This document shows positions 1 through 8,771 of a stretch of 64,000 nucleotides of DNA, in pieces (the first letter of the stretch is position 1; every line of letters starts with the position of its first letter). Both the position numbers and the translations under genes were made by a program. The DNA lies in contig NZ_FNSW01000001.1 in assembly GCF_900104695.1 (NCBI RefSeq), positions 4,458,001-4,522,000 of the forward strand, given 5' to 3'. The notes below the pieces were generated by a model. It searched no databases. It worked only from the letters and a program-made list of their open reading frames with translations, and was not told where the DNA came from. The stretch is from Paenibacillus sp. GP183 (GTDB lineage: Bacteria > Bacillota > Bacilli > Paenibacillales > NBRC-103111).

Positions 1-540
1 GTAATCTTAATCTTTTTTGCGATTTTTGCTGTTGGCTCCGGACTTACGGGAGGTATGCTAAACGGGTTTGCACCTGGGATGGGGTCCGGCATATTTTTCG
101 GTGTGTTGATCGTTCTTCTCATTGTTGGCTTTTTGCTTGGGTGGGCGTATTTTTTGATAAGATGGGGCTATTATCTGCCTGCAGTCGCCATGAATGAACC
201 CGCGCCAGGTATTGGTAAGAGCTGGAATCTGACCAGACGCAGCTTTTGGCGCCTGCTTCTCATGTACTTCGTGCTTATCATCATCGTGTATGTGTTTTTA
301 TTGGTGGTCAATTTGATCATAGTCGCGTTAGCCGGAAACAGCCTATTCAGCCAGCTGCTGCAAAGCTTGATTTCTGTGCTGATCACACCGCTCTGGTTAT
401 TGCCTTATGCCGTCAGCTTTTTCGATCTCAAAGTGCGCAATGAAGGCATGGGACTCGAAGATTTACTTCAACTTACCTTGGCAGAAGACGGAAAGCTCGA
501 GGATGCATGGGAACAGGAACCCGATAAGAAGGATGAGTAG
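1..540 (+). CDS. Multi-pass membrane protein, 5' end outside the window
   Basis: The frame is open from base 1, so the gene is truncated by the window edge; 179 residues remain. At least three hydrophobic segments are visible (about residues 36-55, 85-110 and 120-140 of the fragment), followed by an acidic charged tail. The loop with WNLTRRSFWRLL resembles membrane proteins of the GPDP-membrane-domain or DUF975 type that often precede DUF4129 genes. The stop overlaps the next start, so the two are translationally coupled in one operon. The family is not certain. A role in the cell envelope is inferred from the operon only. Confidence 0.7.
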   Translation, partial: VILIFFAIFAVGSGLTGGMLNGFAPGMGSGIFFGVLIVLLIVGFLLGWAYFLIRWGYYLPAVAMNEPAPGIGKSWNLTRRSFWRLLLMYFVLIIIVYVFLLVVNLIIVALAGNSLFSQLLQSLISVLITPLWLLPYAVSFFDLKVRNEGMGLEDLLQLTLAEDGKLEDAWEQEPDKKDE

Positions 541-1171
541 CTTGCAGCTTCCAGAGGATAAACAAAAGCTTAAGGAGATTTTGTCAAAAGATGAATATTC
601 CGCTTACAGACAGGACTCCCATAACTCATTATGGGACCTGCTGAGCTGGGTATGGCGAAAAATAAGAGGCCTATTCCCTGATATTACGGTGTCGAAGGGG
701 ACAGGGACATTAATTTCTTATCTCCTTCTCGCTATTGTGCTGGTGCTTATTGCTCTGGCCATTTATTGGTTCTCCAAGCAGATCGTAAGGAGAAGTCATA
801 TTCGCTCAACCTCCTATTTGCCGGAAGGAGAGATCAGCCGATCTTATGCCTATTACTGGCAGCAGGCTGCCGAATATGGCGAAGCCGGCGCCTGGAGAGA
901 AGGAGTCCGCTCGGTTTTTTTAACTCTGCTGTTTTACCTGGAAGCCCAAAAAAGGATTCGCGTGGAGAGCTGGAAGACGAATTGGGAATATGCAGCCGAG
1001 CTGGCAGACTCTGATCCGGCTTGGGTCCAGCTATTTCATGATTCTTCCTTGCTGTTTGATCAGATTTGGTATGGAAATGCTGAAGCAACAGAGCATGTTT
1101 TTACTTTGATTTACGGCAGTGTTGCTGCTCTGCTGGAAAAGGAGGCTGAGAAGCGGCATGCGAATGCTTAA
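533..1171 (+). CDS. DUF4129 domain membrane protein
   Basis: The protein has 212 residues. A hydrophilic N-terminus is followed by one membrane segment (about residues 60-85) and a cytosolic DUF4129 domain, recognised from the pattern around LTLLFYLEAQKRI and the ending IWYGN...FTLIYGSV. DUF4129 is known as the C-terminal domain of many bacterial transglutaminase-like proteins and as a partner of MoxR/DUF58 operons. I chose ATG 533, which overlaps the upstream stop by 8 nt. A longer frame upstream has no separate ribosome-binding site. The function is not known. It probably works with the next three genes in an envelope complex. Confidence 0.75.
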   Translation: MSSLQLPEDKQKLKEILSKDEYSAYRQDSHNSLWDLLSWVWRKIRGLFPDITVSKGTGTLISYLLLAIVLVLIALAIYWFSKQIVRRSHIRSTSYLPEGEISRSYAYYWQQAAEYGEAGAWREGVRSVFLTLLFYLEAQKRIRVESWKTNWEYAAELADSDPAWVQLFHDSSLLFDQIWYGNAEATEHVFTLIYGSVAALLEKEAEKRHANA

Positions 1172-2303
1172 TAAGCTTCATGTTGGTCTTGCCATCAGTA
1201 TTTGTCTGTTTCTCTTACTTGGCTATTTGATTGTGAAGCCCAAAGCGGAGGACAAGCCGCCTTTTCTTTCTTTTTCGGCGGATCTTGATGGCGTGAAAGC
1301 CTGGAGAGAGCTGCTCGAGAGCAAAAACAGCCGGGTAAAGGAATGGAGGCTGGACTGGAGCGAGCTTCCCCGTGGAAAGAACCAGCTGCTGACTGCGGTT
1401 CAGCCTGGAACTGTAACCAAGGAAGATGTGAATCATATCCTCGAATGGGTCAGGCAGGGAAATGATTTGATCCTTTTGGATCAGCAGCCGAACGAATGGA
1501 GCTCCTATTTTCCAATCGTCCCCCTGAACGGGGCGCATGGACAAAATAGCGGGAATCCATCAGCAGCGGATGAGGCCCGACCCATCTTTCGTGAAGGCGA
1601 TGCCAAAGACAAATGGACAGGTGTCGTTCAAACCGGATTCCGACTAAAGCCGTCGCCTGATCAGCATGTCCTGTTTTCCGACGGAAGCGGCGTGTTAGCC
1701 AGTCAAATGGCCATGGGCGCGGGCCATTTGACGATGGTGCTGACGCCGGAGTGGCTGACCAATGAGCGTATCCTGGCCAACTCTCATTTTGAACTGGCGT
1801 GGCCGCTGTTCGACCGCCCGTGGAGCACGGTGTGGCTCGACGAGACGCACCACGGCTACGGAACCACACGCGGTCTGCCGGCGGTTTACCCCGCTTGGAT
1901 CAAGCTCGCTGCCCTGCAGCTCGGCCTCGCGCTGCTCGCCTGGCTGTGGCTGCGCGGCAAGCGCTTCGGCCCCGTCTACACGCCGCGGGCGTGGACGGTC
2001 CGCCGCGGCGACGAAACGCTGCTCGCCGTCGCCGGCTGGTACGAGCGCCTCGGCTTCAGCCGAGAGGCGCTGTCGCACCAACAGCAGTACCTGCGGCAGC
2101 TGCTGCTCGCGCGCTGGGGGCTGAGCCCCAGCGCAACTGCGAAGCAGGCCGCGGATGCGGCGCGGGTCCGCTGGCCCGAGGTGCAGGCTGCGCGGCTGGA
2201 GCGGCTGCTGGAGCCGCCGCCGGCTTTGCCGGGAGGCGTGAAGCCGTTCGTGCAGCGCACGCGCGAGATGGGCGAGATGATCGCATACCTGGAGAAGGAG
2301 TGA
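1158..2303 (+). CDS. DUF4350 domain membrane protein
   Basis: The protein has 381 residues. The N-terminal signal anchor (LHVGLAISICLFLLLGYLIV) is followed by an extracellular domain of the DUF4350 type with the WLDETHHGYG motif near residue 230, then a second membrane helix (about 250-270) and a cytosolic tail. ATG 1158 is preceded by AAAGGAGG at a spacing of 13. It overlaps DUF4129 by 14 nt. The 5' half has normal composition, but from about base 1790 to the stop the GC content rises sharply, with many GCC/GGC/CGC codons. DUF4350 is usually found next to MoxR and DUF58 genes, exactly as here. Confidence 0.75.
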   Translation: MRMLNKLHVGLAISICLFLLLGYLIVKPKAEDKPPFLSFSADLDGVKAWRELLESKNSRVKEWRLDWSELPRGKNQLLTAVQPGTVTKEDVNHILEWVRQGNDLILLDQQPNEWSSYFPIVPLNGAHGQNSGNPSAADEARPIFREGDAKDKWTGVVQTGFRLKPSPDQHVLFSDGSGVLASQMAMGAGHLTMVLTPEWLTNERILANSHFELAWPLFDRPWSTVWLDETHHGYGTTRGLPAVYPAWIKLAALQLGLALLAWLWLRGKRFGPVYTPRAWTVRRGDETLLAVAGWYERLGFSREALSHQQQYLRQLLLARWGLSPSATAKQAADAARVRWPEVQAARLERLLEPPPALPGGVKPFVQRTREMGEMIAYLEKE

Positions 2304-2309
2304 ACACGA

Positions 2310-3230
2310 ATGGATCGATTATTGGAAGCAATGGATCGCAAGCTGCATGGGCAAAAGCTGAACATACGCTTGTTGGTTGCGGCAATGCTGGCAGGAGGCC
2401 ATGTACTGCTCGAAGGTGTGCCTGGGCTGGGTAAAACGAGAATGGCACGCACCTTGGCAGCGCTGGCAGGCGGCGAGTATAAGCGCATTCAGTTTACGCC
2501 CGATCTCATGCCCGGCGATATCACGGGAAGCGTGATTTTCAACATGAAAGAAAATGAATTTACAACGATACAAGGTCCGGTTTTCACCAATGTGCTGCTT
2601 GCGGATGAAATCAACCGCTCCGGACCGAAAACTCAAGCGGCATTGCTGGAAGCGATGGAGGAGCGCCAAGTTACTATTCAAGGGAACACCTTCCTTCTTC
2701 CGGATCCATTCTTCGTCATCGCGACGCAAAACCCGGTGGAATATGAAGGAACCTATCCGCTCCCAGAAGCACAGCTGGATCGATTTTTGTTTAAACTGGT
2801 GCTGGAGTATCCGAATGAAGAAGCGGAAAAGCTGATTCTCCGCAGCCACGTTCCGTTTCTCGAAGAGCGGGAACAGCCGCTTGCTCCCGTGATCACTCCG
2901 GAACGGATCAAAGTTTGGCAAAAGCAGCTCGCTTCGGTCGTAGTGGATGATTCACTTTTCACGTACATAGCTACACTGGTGCGCCAAACCAGGGAATCGA
3001 AACGCGTTCAGCTTGGCGCCAGTCCCCGAGCAGGCATTGCTGTGCTGATGGCAGCCAAAGCATGGGCATTTATGGAAGGGCGAGGTTATGTGACCCCCGA
3101 TGATATCAAAATGGTGGCTCGTCCCGCCCTTAGACACAGGCTGCTGCTGACACCGCAAGCGGAATTGGAGGGTGCAGCCAGTGACCACATCATTGAAGAA
3201 ACGCTCGGCTCCATTCCGGTTCCTCGGTAA
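2310..3230 (+). CDS. MoxR-family AAA+ ATPase
   Basis: The protein has 306 residues. Walker A is GVPGLGKT (residues 36-43) and Walker B is VLLADE (95-100), followed by the INRS..TQAALLEAMEER stretch typical of MoxR. An ATQNP sensor-1 and the YPLPEAQLDRF segment also fit. MoxR ATPases are thought to act as chaperones or metal-insertion factors for partners with a von Willebrand A fold. The DUF58 gene encoded directly downstream is the expected partner. The start has GGAG at a good distance. The gene lies 6 nt after DUF4350 and its 3' end overlaps the DUF58 gene. Confidence 0.93.
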   Translation: MDRLLEAMDRKLHGQKLNIRLLVAAMLAGGHVLLEGVPGLGKTRMARTLAALAGGEYKRIQFTPDLMPGDITGSVIFNMKENEFTTIQGPVFTNVLLADEINRSGPKTQAALLEAMEERQVTIQGNTFLLPDPFFVIATQNPVEYEGTYPLPEAQLDRFLFKLVLEYPNEEAEKLILRSHVPFLEEREQPLAPVITPERIKVWQKQLASVVVDDSLFTYIATLVRQTRESKRVQLGASPRAGIAVLMAAKAWAFMEGRGYVTPDDIKMVARPALRHRLLLTPQAELEGAASDHIIEETLGSIPVPR

Positions 3231-4614
3231 ACTGCTGCTTGAGGATTTTGTGGTACCGACACGGCGGTTCATCCTGCTTCTTCTCGTTGGTGCTGCTCTA
3301 ACTCTTCTTGGGTTTGGCTTGCAGCTTGGCAGCTACATATTCTGGACCTATAATGCTTTGCTGCTGGTGTTCAGTGTGATCGATGTGCGGCTGCTTCCAA
3401 GGCGAAGAGAATGGTCTGTGCAGCGTCAATTACCCAGCCGGGTCGATGTCAATGAGAGCTTTGAGGTTAGGCTCGAGTTAAGCTTGGCCAAGCCCTATTC
3501 GGTGCAGTTGGAGATCAGTGATGATCTGCCAGTTACCTTCAGCGGCGCACCGGAGCAACGAAAGGATAAACCGAATCCGGATGTGCTTGGTGATGACTAT
3601 TTGACCAACCGCTCCTTAACTGGCGGGATCATGTCGGGATTGTCCGCCGCATTCAGATATAGCACTAAAGCTTATGAAAGAGGGCTATACCGCTTTTCCT
3701 ATGTGTATCTGCGATATTCGGGAGGTTTTGGTCTCTGGAAAAAGCAGCTTCGTTTCGATCAAGCGGGAGAAATAGAAGTATATCCTGATTTGTCCGGGGT
3801 GCGCGGTGTATTGGGTTCGTTCCAGGATGCGCTTATCTTGGAAGGGAATCGGCTGTATAAAAAGCAAAGAAGCGGCTCGGATTTTCATTACATCCGGGAT
3901 TTTGCGCAGGGTGACGATTCGCGGCATATTAACTGGAAAGCTTCGGCTCGCACAGCCAAGCTGATGACCAACCTTTTTCAACCGGAAAAAGGCAAGATTG
4001 TGACGCTCGTGCTGGATTGTGGGCGCATGATGGGGATTGAGCTGGAAGGGCAGGTGAAGCTGGACCGAACGCTGGAAGCGGCTTTGACTATGGCTGCCGT
4101 TGCGCTCAGGCAGGGTGATCAGGTTGCGCTACTGGCCTATTCGACTCGCGTCAAGGTATATGTGCCTCCCGGCAGAGGCCTTACTCACTTGCAAGAGCTG
4201 ACCCGTGCCGTTTACGATTTAAAAAGCGAGTTTGTCGAATCCAGCTACAGTACTGCGTTTAGCCACATGCTCGGATTTCAAAAGAAACGCTCTCTGATCA
4301 TGCTGTTTTCGGATATGGAAAGCTTCCTGCAAAGCAAGGAATTGCTCCCCTACCTAAGCAGGCTGCGCAAAAGCAATCCTGTACTCTTGCTATCGCTCCA
4401 GGATCCTGTGCTGTATGAATGGGGCCGCGTCAACGCGGAGAACAGCCGAACCGCCTTCATTCAAAGCTTGGCGCACAAATTTGCCACGGATCGTAATCAT
4501 TATGTACATAAAATGGCCGGCATGAGCATCCCAGTTCTCGATGTTCCCGCCGACCAGCTCACTCTTAGTGCTGTGAATGCTTATTTGGACCTCAAAGCCA
4601 GAGATGCTCTTTAA
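3181..4614 (+). CDS. DUF58 (vWA-like) protein, MoxR partner
   Basis: The protein has 477 residues. Two membrane helices lie near the N-terminus (about residues 26-65), followed by an immunoglobulin-like region and the conserved DUF58 signature IRDFAQGDDSRHINWKASAR near residue 240. The C-terminal half has the TLVLDCGRMMG and ALLAYS blocks of a vWA-like fold. I chose GTG 3181 because GGAGGG ends 8 nt upstream; GTG 3172 is a weaker alternative. The gene overlaps the end of the MoxR gene by 50 nt. It is the last gene of the plus-strand operon; the next gene is convergent. Confidence 0.85.
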   Translation: MTTSLKKRSAPFRFLGKLLLEDFVVPTRRFILLLLVGAALTLLGFGLQLGSYIFWTYNALLLVFSVIDVRLLPRRREWSVQRQLPSRVDVNESFEVRLELSLAKPYSVQLEISDDLPVTFSGAPEQRKDKPNPDVLGDDYLTNRSLTGGIMSGLSAAFRYSTKAYERGLYRFSYVYLRYSGGFGLWKKQLRFDQAGEIEVYPDLSGVRGVLGSFQDALILEGNRLYKKQRSGSDFHYIRDFAQGDDSRHINWKASARTAKLMTNLFQPEKGKIVTLVLDCGRMMGIELEGQVKLDRTLEAALTMAAVALRQGDQVALLAYSTRVKVYVPPGRGLTHLQELTRAVYDLKSEFVESSYSTAFSHMLGFQKKRSLIMLFSDMESFLQSKELLPYLSRLRKSNPVLLLSLQDPVLYEWGRVNAENSRTAFIQSLAHKFATDRNHYVHKMAGMSIPVLDVPADQLTLSAVNAYLDLKARDAL

Positions 4615-4625
4615 TTAAACGAGCT

Positions 4626-5597
4626 TCAGCCTTGTCGAATGGGGCTCCTCTGTTTACTTGCTCCGAATACATAGTAAACGGCTAATAGCAGTAATGTAGC
4701 GCCTGCTACCAGGTACTTGGCTTCGAGTGATATCGCTGATGGGGTGATATACCCCTCGATGATGCCTGCGATCACGAACAGGGGAATGGTGCCCAGCATC
4801 AGCTGTGCCGATTCCTTGGCTGATTCGAGAAAGCGATGCTTTCTCGAATAAGGACCGGGCACAAAAATGCGGTACCCCATGTAAAGGCCTGCGCCGCCAG
4901 CGATAAATATAGCCGTCAGCTCTATGACGCCATGCGGCAGTATGTACGCCCAGAAGATGTAGCTCCTGCCGGACTGCACGAACACGGCGGCTAGTGCTCC
5001 GATCAACAAACCGTTTGTCACGAGTAAATATATAGTTCCCAGCCCGAGTGTAATGCCGCTGACAAAAGCCATGACGGCTACACGAATGTTATTGGTCATG
5101 ATTGTGGTAGAAACGAGCGGGCTGTGCAGATCACCGCGAGGCTGATTCGTTTGGGCAGGATCAATGCCTGCCGCCATGCTGGGAGGGACGATCTGATACA
5201 GATTCAGCGGGTCCTTCCAAACGGCAACGTAGCCGGACACACCACCGATCAGGAAGAGGGCTAGCGCAAATACGACGAACAGCTTTCTTTTACGAATCAA
5301 AGCCGGGAAATAGTTCAAAAAGAAAGCACGAAGCTGTTGCGAGCTGCGGTTATTTTCTTGATACATCACGTTATGGGCTTTAGCGACCAGTTGGTTCAGG
5401 TAAAAGGTCATTTCATCCGCCGGTCGGTACGTTTGAAGTGTCGCCAGGTGAGAGGAGACGGATTTGTACAGCTCCGTGAAACGGTCTAAATGTTCGGCAT
5501 ACAGGCGGGATTTTCGTTTTTTACCCATTTGCGCAAGGAGCTGCTCGAGCTCAGTCCATTGTGATTTGTGTTCTTTGATGAAGCGAGAGATTTCCAT
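4626..5597 (-). CDS. SpoIIM-family (DUF95) membrane protein
   Basis: The protein has 323 residues. A long hydrophilic N-terminal helical region (1-100) is followed by about five membrane segments. The pattern STTIMTNNIRVAVMAFVSG followed by LLIGALAAVF and ILPHGVIELTAIFIAGGAGL is characteristic of the DUF95 / stage II sporulation M family. Proteins of this family outside the engulfment operon commonly sit beside RDD, MoxR and DUF58 genes, as here. It is transcribed towards the DUF58 gene and divergently from the RDD gene, with about 60 nt between the two starts for both promoters. It is not the spoIIM of the engulfment machinery by context. Confidence 0.82.
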   Translation of the reverse strand: MEISRFIKEHKSQWTELEQLLAQMGKKRKSRLYAEHLDRFTELYKSVSSHLATLQTYRPADEMTFYLNQLVAKAHNVMYQENNRSSQQLRAFFLNYFPALIRKRKLFVVFALALFLIGGVSGYVAVWKDPLNLYQIVPPSMAAGIDPAQTNQPRGDLHSPLVSTTIMTNNIRVAVMAFVSGITLGLGTIYLLVTNGLLIGALAAVFVQSGRSYIFWAYILPHGVIELTAIFIAGGAGLYMGYRIFVPGPYSRKHRFLESAKESAQLMLGTIPLFVIAGIIEGYITPSAISLEAKYLVAGATLLLLAVYYVFGASKQRSPIRQG

Positions 5598-5660
5598 GTA
5601 GGCCCCCTGTCTTTTTCACACATCCATCTTACCACAATTAATGTAACCCGAGGAGAACCC

Positions 5661-6458
5661 ATGAACGAGTTTCAAGAGAAAGAACTTACGGTTATAACCC
5701 CCGAGCATGTGCAGTTGCAGTTTCAAACCGCCGGTATCGGCAGCAGAGCCATAGCGCATTTGCTGGACGGATTGATTTTGATAATCTTCAATGGATTGCT
5801 CCTTGCGTGTGCTGTTGGCATAAACAAAGTGGCTGGAGGGCATTTATTTCCCGGCTTGTCCGATTATGCCTCTGCGTTTGCGATCATCATTGTGTTGCTG
5901 CTGAATACGGGTTATTTTGTACTGACAGAGATGTATATGGGCGGGCAAACACCCGGCAAACGAATACTGGGTCTGCGCGTTCTCCAGGAAAACGGACAAT
6001 CGGCGACATTTTTATCGATTATCATTCGCAATCTTTTTCGCATCCTGGACCTCCTGCCGTCCTTTTATTTTCTAGGTGTACTTGTGATGCTGTTCAGCTC
6101 CAAAGATAAGCGCATCGGCGATATGGTGGCGGGCACGATTGTTATTTTTGAGCAAAGTCGAGAGCGCCTGAAACGCAAAAAAACCATCGATAAAACGATA
6201 GTAAAATGGCAGAACCGTCTGCCTGTTCTGATACTGGAAGAAGAAGCAAGACAGCGGATTACCTCTAAGGATTGGCAGCTGCTGCACGCATGGATGGAAC
6301 GTTTACCCAGTTTGCCCGGTGTAAAAAGAGAGGAGCTCAGCATCCCAATCGCCCGGCATTTTGCAGCAAAGCTGGAGTATTCATCCTCACAATTGAATGA
6401 GACATCCGCTTATTTGGTTGCTTTATATAAGGAATTGCGCAGTGATTGGGAGGTTTGA
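5661..6458 (+). CDS. RDD family membrane protein
   Basis: The protein has 265 residues. The RDD domain lies at about residues 22-170: the first membrane helix begins with IGSRAIAHLLDGLIL (R and D positions), then comes GGQTPGKRILGLRVL, and then IRNLFRILDLLPSFY, with a DKRIGDMVAGTIV end. A charged C-terminal cytosolic region of about 90 residues follows. ATG 5661 has AGGAGA upstream; the frame extends further 5' but without a site. RDD proteins are of unknown or varied function, with transport and ion homeostasis proposed. Linkage to the SpoIIM-type and MoxR genes supports one membrane-related module. Confidence 0.88.
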   Translation: MNEFQEKELTVITPEHVQLQFQTAGIGSRAIAHLLDGLILIIFNGLLLACAVGINKVAGGHLFPGLSDYASAFAIIIVLLLNTGYFVLTEMYMGGQTPGKRILGLRVLQENGQSATFLSIIIRNLFRILDLLPSFYFLGVLVMLFSSKDKRIGDMVAGTIVIFEQSRERLKRKKTIDKTIVKWQNRLPVLILEEEARQRITSKDWQLLHAWMERLPSLPGVKREELSIPIARHFAAKLEYSSSQLNETSAYLVALYKELRSDWEV

Positions 6459-6475
6459 GGAAGGGAGGGAATCTT

Positions 6476-7138
6476 ATGACAAAAAAAGCATTGATTGCTG
6501 GCGCAACTGGGCTGATCGGTAAAGAACTGGTGGCGCTGCTGCTGTCTGATCCCCATTATGAACAGGTGATAGCATTAGTCAGAAAGCCGATGCCCATACA
6601 GCATACAAAGCTTGTTCAACATTTAACTGATTTTGACCATTTGGAGGAAGTATCGGAGCTTTTTCGGGATGCGGCGGACGTATTTTGCACACTTGGAACG
6701 ACGATTAAAGTGGCGAAGACCAAAGCGGCTTTTCGCAAGGTGGACTATGAATATCCAGTCAGGCTTGCTCGATTAGCCATGCAAAACGGGGCACAGCAAT
6801 TCTTGATCGTAACGGCTATGGGCGCGAACCGGGACTCCGGCATTTTTTACAACCAGGTAAAAGGGCAGGTGGAAGAAGAGATTAGGGGTATAGGCTTGCC
6901 TGCCCTGCATATCTTTCGTCCTTCGCTCTTATTGGGAGATCGTGCCGAAAGCCGCTTGGGTGAACAGATTGGATCCGTCCTGGCTGGAATTCTTACTCCA
7001 TTTATGGTCGGCGGACTGCGCAAATATAGGCCTATCCACGTTAAAACAGTAGCCCGGGCCATGGTTCATACAGCACGAACCCAAGTGAAGGGATATGATG
7101 TGTATTCATCCGAAGAAATAGCAAAGAGGGGTTTTTGA
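6476..7138 (+). CDS. NAD(P)-binding Rossmann-fold oxidoreductase
   Basis: The protein has 220 residues and begins directly with the dinucleotide-binding motif KALIAGATGLIGKELV (residues 4-19). CTLGTTIKVAKTKAAFRKVD and the later FLIVTAMGANRDS block are typical of the atypical SDR group related to TIP30/HTATIP2 and YbjT. ATG 6476 is supported by GGGAGG; upstream in-frame sequence lacks a site. It follows the RDD gene by 17 nt and may be cotranscribed with it. The substrate is not known. Confidence 0.85.
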   Translation: MTKKALIAGATGLIGKELVALLLSDPHYEQVIALVRKPMPIQHTKLVQHLTDFDHLEEVSELFRDAADVFCTLGTTIKVAKTKAAFRKVDYEYPVRLARLAMQNGAQQFLIVTAMGANRDSGIFYNQVKGQVEEEIRGIGLPALHIFRPSLLLGDRAESRLGEQIGSVLAGILTPFMVGGLRKYRPIHVKTVARAMVHTARTQVKGYDVYSSEEIAKRGF

Positions 7139-7139
7139 T

Positions 7140-7454
7140 TCAACCTCCGTACGCGTCGCGAAAAGCCCGATTCAGCACTGCGGGTTCCACTTGCCAAAGC
7201 TCTGCTATATCCCCGCTGACATGCTCCTCCCACCAGTCGGCTTGCGCCTTGCGGTTGCTCTGCATCTCCACAATCACGGCCAAATTTAGTACCACCTGTT
7301 TGTAATACGTATCTTCCGCTTGCTTCATGAGTTCCGGGGATATCCAGGTTTTCAGCCTTTTGGCTGTGCGGTACAGCTCCTTGCTGCAGGCTCTTCGAAT
7401 CGCCCGGGCATTGGGATATTGAGGGTTGTGCCTTTCATTGGTTTTATTATACAT
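7140..7454 (-). CDS. Conserved-looking hypothetical protein
   Basis: The protein has 104 residues. It is soluble and helix-rich with many charged residues and no visible signal or membrane helix. I recognise no family. The start at 7454 has AAGGAAGGTG upstream on the minus strand, which supports a real gene. It converges tightly on the preceding oxidoreductase, with a single base between the two stop codons and no room for a separate terminator. Confidence 0.6.
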   Translation of the reverse strand: MYNKTNERHNPQYPNARAIRRACSKELYRTAKRLKTWISPELMKQAEDTYYKQVVLNLAVIVEMQSNRKAQADWWEEHVSGDIAELWQVEPAVLNRAFRDAYGG

Positions 7455-7542
7455 ACGGTGACACCTTCCTTATATGCTATAGGTATGCAGCAAAGGAAGG
7501 GGGAGCAACAAAAATGGGATAGATAGGCGATCCCGGTTTTCT

Positions 7543-7986
7543 TCAGTTAACGACGATATAAGCGACCATAGGTCCATTGTGTGCGATATCAGGATGTGCT
7601 GTGCAAATGATGCGATAAATGCCTGCCTTTTGGGCGGTGAACGAGACGACAGTCTCCTTGCCTTTTTTCACTTCACCTTTCACATTCAAGCCTTCGATGA
7701 TAAAGGGGTGGCTGTCCCCGTTCACTCCAAAAATGCTGAGGTTAATCTTCTCACCTTTGTGCACGACAATCGTACCTGGATCCAGGCGGTATACTTCAAT
7801 TGATTTGCCATCTGCCGTCTTGGACGCAAATTCTCCGGTGACCATATGAATCGTTCTGGCCGGACCCGAATCGGCAAGAGCAGGAATCAATTGTTCTTTG
7901 CCCCAGAATAGAGCTGCAGCAACAAGTAAAATCGCAGTTCCTGTAAAGACCAGGTGTTTTTTATGAATCAGGAATACTTTGGACAT
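7543..7986 (-). CDS. Membrane-anchored cupredoxin-like protein
   Basis: The protein has 147 residues. An N-terminal signal anchor (about residues 9-30) is followed by an exported beta-rich domain. The C-terminal CTAHPDIAHNGPM block supplies Cys, His and Met, and an upstream His (SHPF) could complete a copper site, as in cupredoxins. ATG 7986 has GGGAGG at a good distance; the longer frame is less likely. Such proteins carry electrons or bind copper at the outer face of the membrane. It is monocistronic and divergent from the DedA gene. Confidence 0.75.
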   Translation of the reverse strand: MSKVFLIHKKHLVFTGTAILLVAAALFWGKEQLIPALADSGPARTIHMVTGEFASKTADGKSIEVYRLDPGTIVVHKGEKINLSIFGVNGDSHPFIIEGLNVKGEVKKGKETVVSFTAQKAGIYRIICTAHPDIAHNGPMVAYIVVN

Positions 7987-8153
7987 CTTGTGACCTCCCC
8001 TTAAAAATGAACTTGTACACTTATATATGCACCAGCTTGTCAACTCATGATTGCAATTTGTCGCAGCGCTGGTTGACATGGTAGAATAGATTAAGTTAGT
8101 TAGGGTCAAGCTTGGATAGGGAGCTCAAGATTCGGTGAGGGAGTAGATAAAGC

Positions 8154-8756
8154 ATGAGTGCGTTTATTCATCAAGTGTTGGATTACATAACAGGTTTAGG
8201 GTATTGGGGTATTTTCCTGGGGCTGATGCTGGAAGTTATCCCGAATGAATTACTTCTGGCCTACGCGGGATTTTTGGTTTCCAATGGCCAAATCACCTTT
8301 ATTGGCGCCATGCTGTGTGCGGTATTTGGAGGAACCTTGGCGCAAATCGTGCTTTACTGGATTGGGCGTTACGGCGGAAGGCCTTTTGTTGAGAGATTCG
8401 GTAAATATTTGCTTATTTCCAAGCATCACATCGATGTTGCAGAGTCCTGGTTTAACAAATATGGTACGGGCATGATTTTTACTGCCAGATTCGTACCCGT
8501 TGTGCGTCACGCCATATCCATTCCAGCGGGAATGGCAAGAATGCCATTGTCACGGTTTACGATTTATACGGCTCTGGCCTTGGTCCCCTATTCCATTTTA
8601 TATATCTGGCTCGGGATGACCTTAAAGGACAATTGGCAAAAAATCAACGAATATGCGGGTCCGTACATCAAGCCGGTGATTATGGCGGCTGTTGTACTGA
8701 CTGCGCTTTATATTGCATACAAATTTTTTATGAAAAGAAGACAAATCAGAGAATAA
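8154..8756 (+). CDS. DedA family membrane protein
   Basis: The protein has 200 residues with four to five membrane segments. The N-terminal reentrant region contains LEVIPNELLLAYAGFL, and the family signature FTARFVPVVRHAISIPAGMA (about residues 110-130) carries the conserved Arg residues. DedA/VTT proteins are linked to lipid scrambling, polyprenyl or PE transport and proton-motive-force maintenance. ATG 8154 has GGTGAGGGAG upstream. The downstream thioredoxin-like gene starts 15 nt later, so they are probably cotranscribed. A decayed DedA fragment also exists near 43.9 kb. Confidence 0.92.
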   Translation: MSAFIHQVLDYITGLGYWGIFLGLMLEVIPNELLLAYAGFLVSNGQITFIGAMLCAVFGGTLAQIVLYWIGRYGGRPFVERFGKYLLISKHHIDVAESWFNKYGTGMIFTARFVPVVRHAISIPAGMARMPLSRFTIYTALALVPYSILYIWLGMTLKDNWQKINEYAGPYIKPVIMAAVVLTALYIAYKFFMKRRQIRE

Positions 8757-8771
8757 GGAGGCTGTATCCGT

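Noticed and set aside
1799-2434. Long Arg/Ala/Pro-rich frame in the GC-rich part of the DUF4350 gene
   Set aside because: It is a shadow frame caused by high GC, without ribosome-binding site, overlapping two well supported genes.
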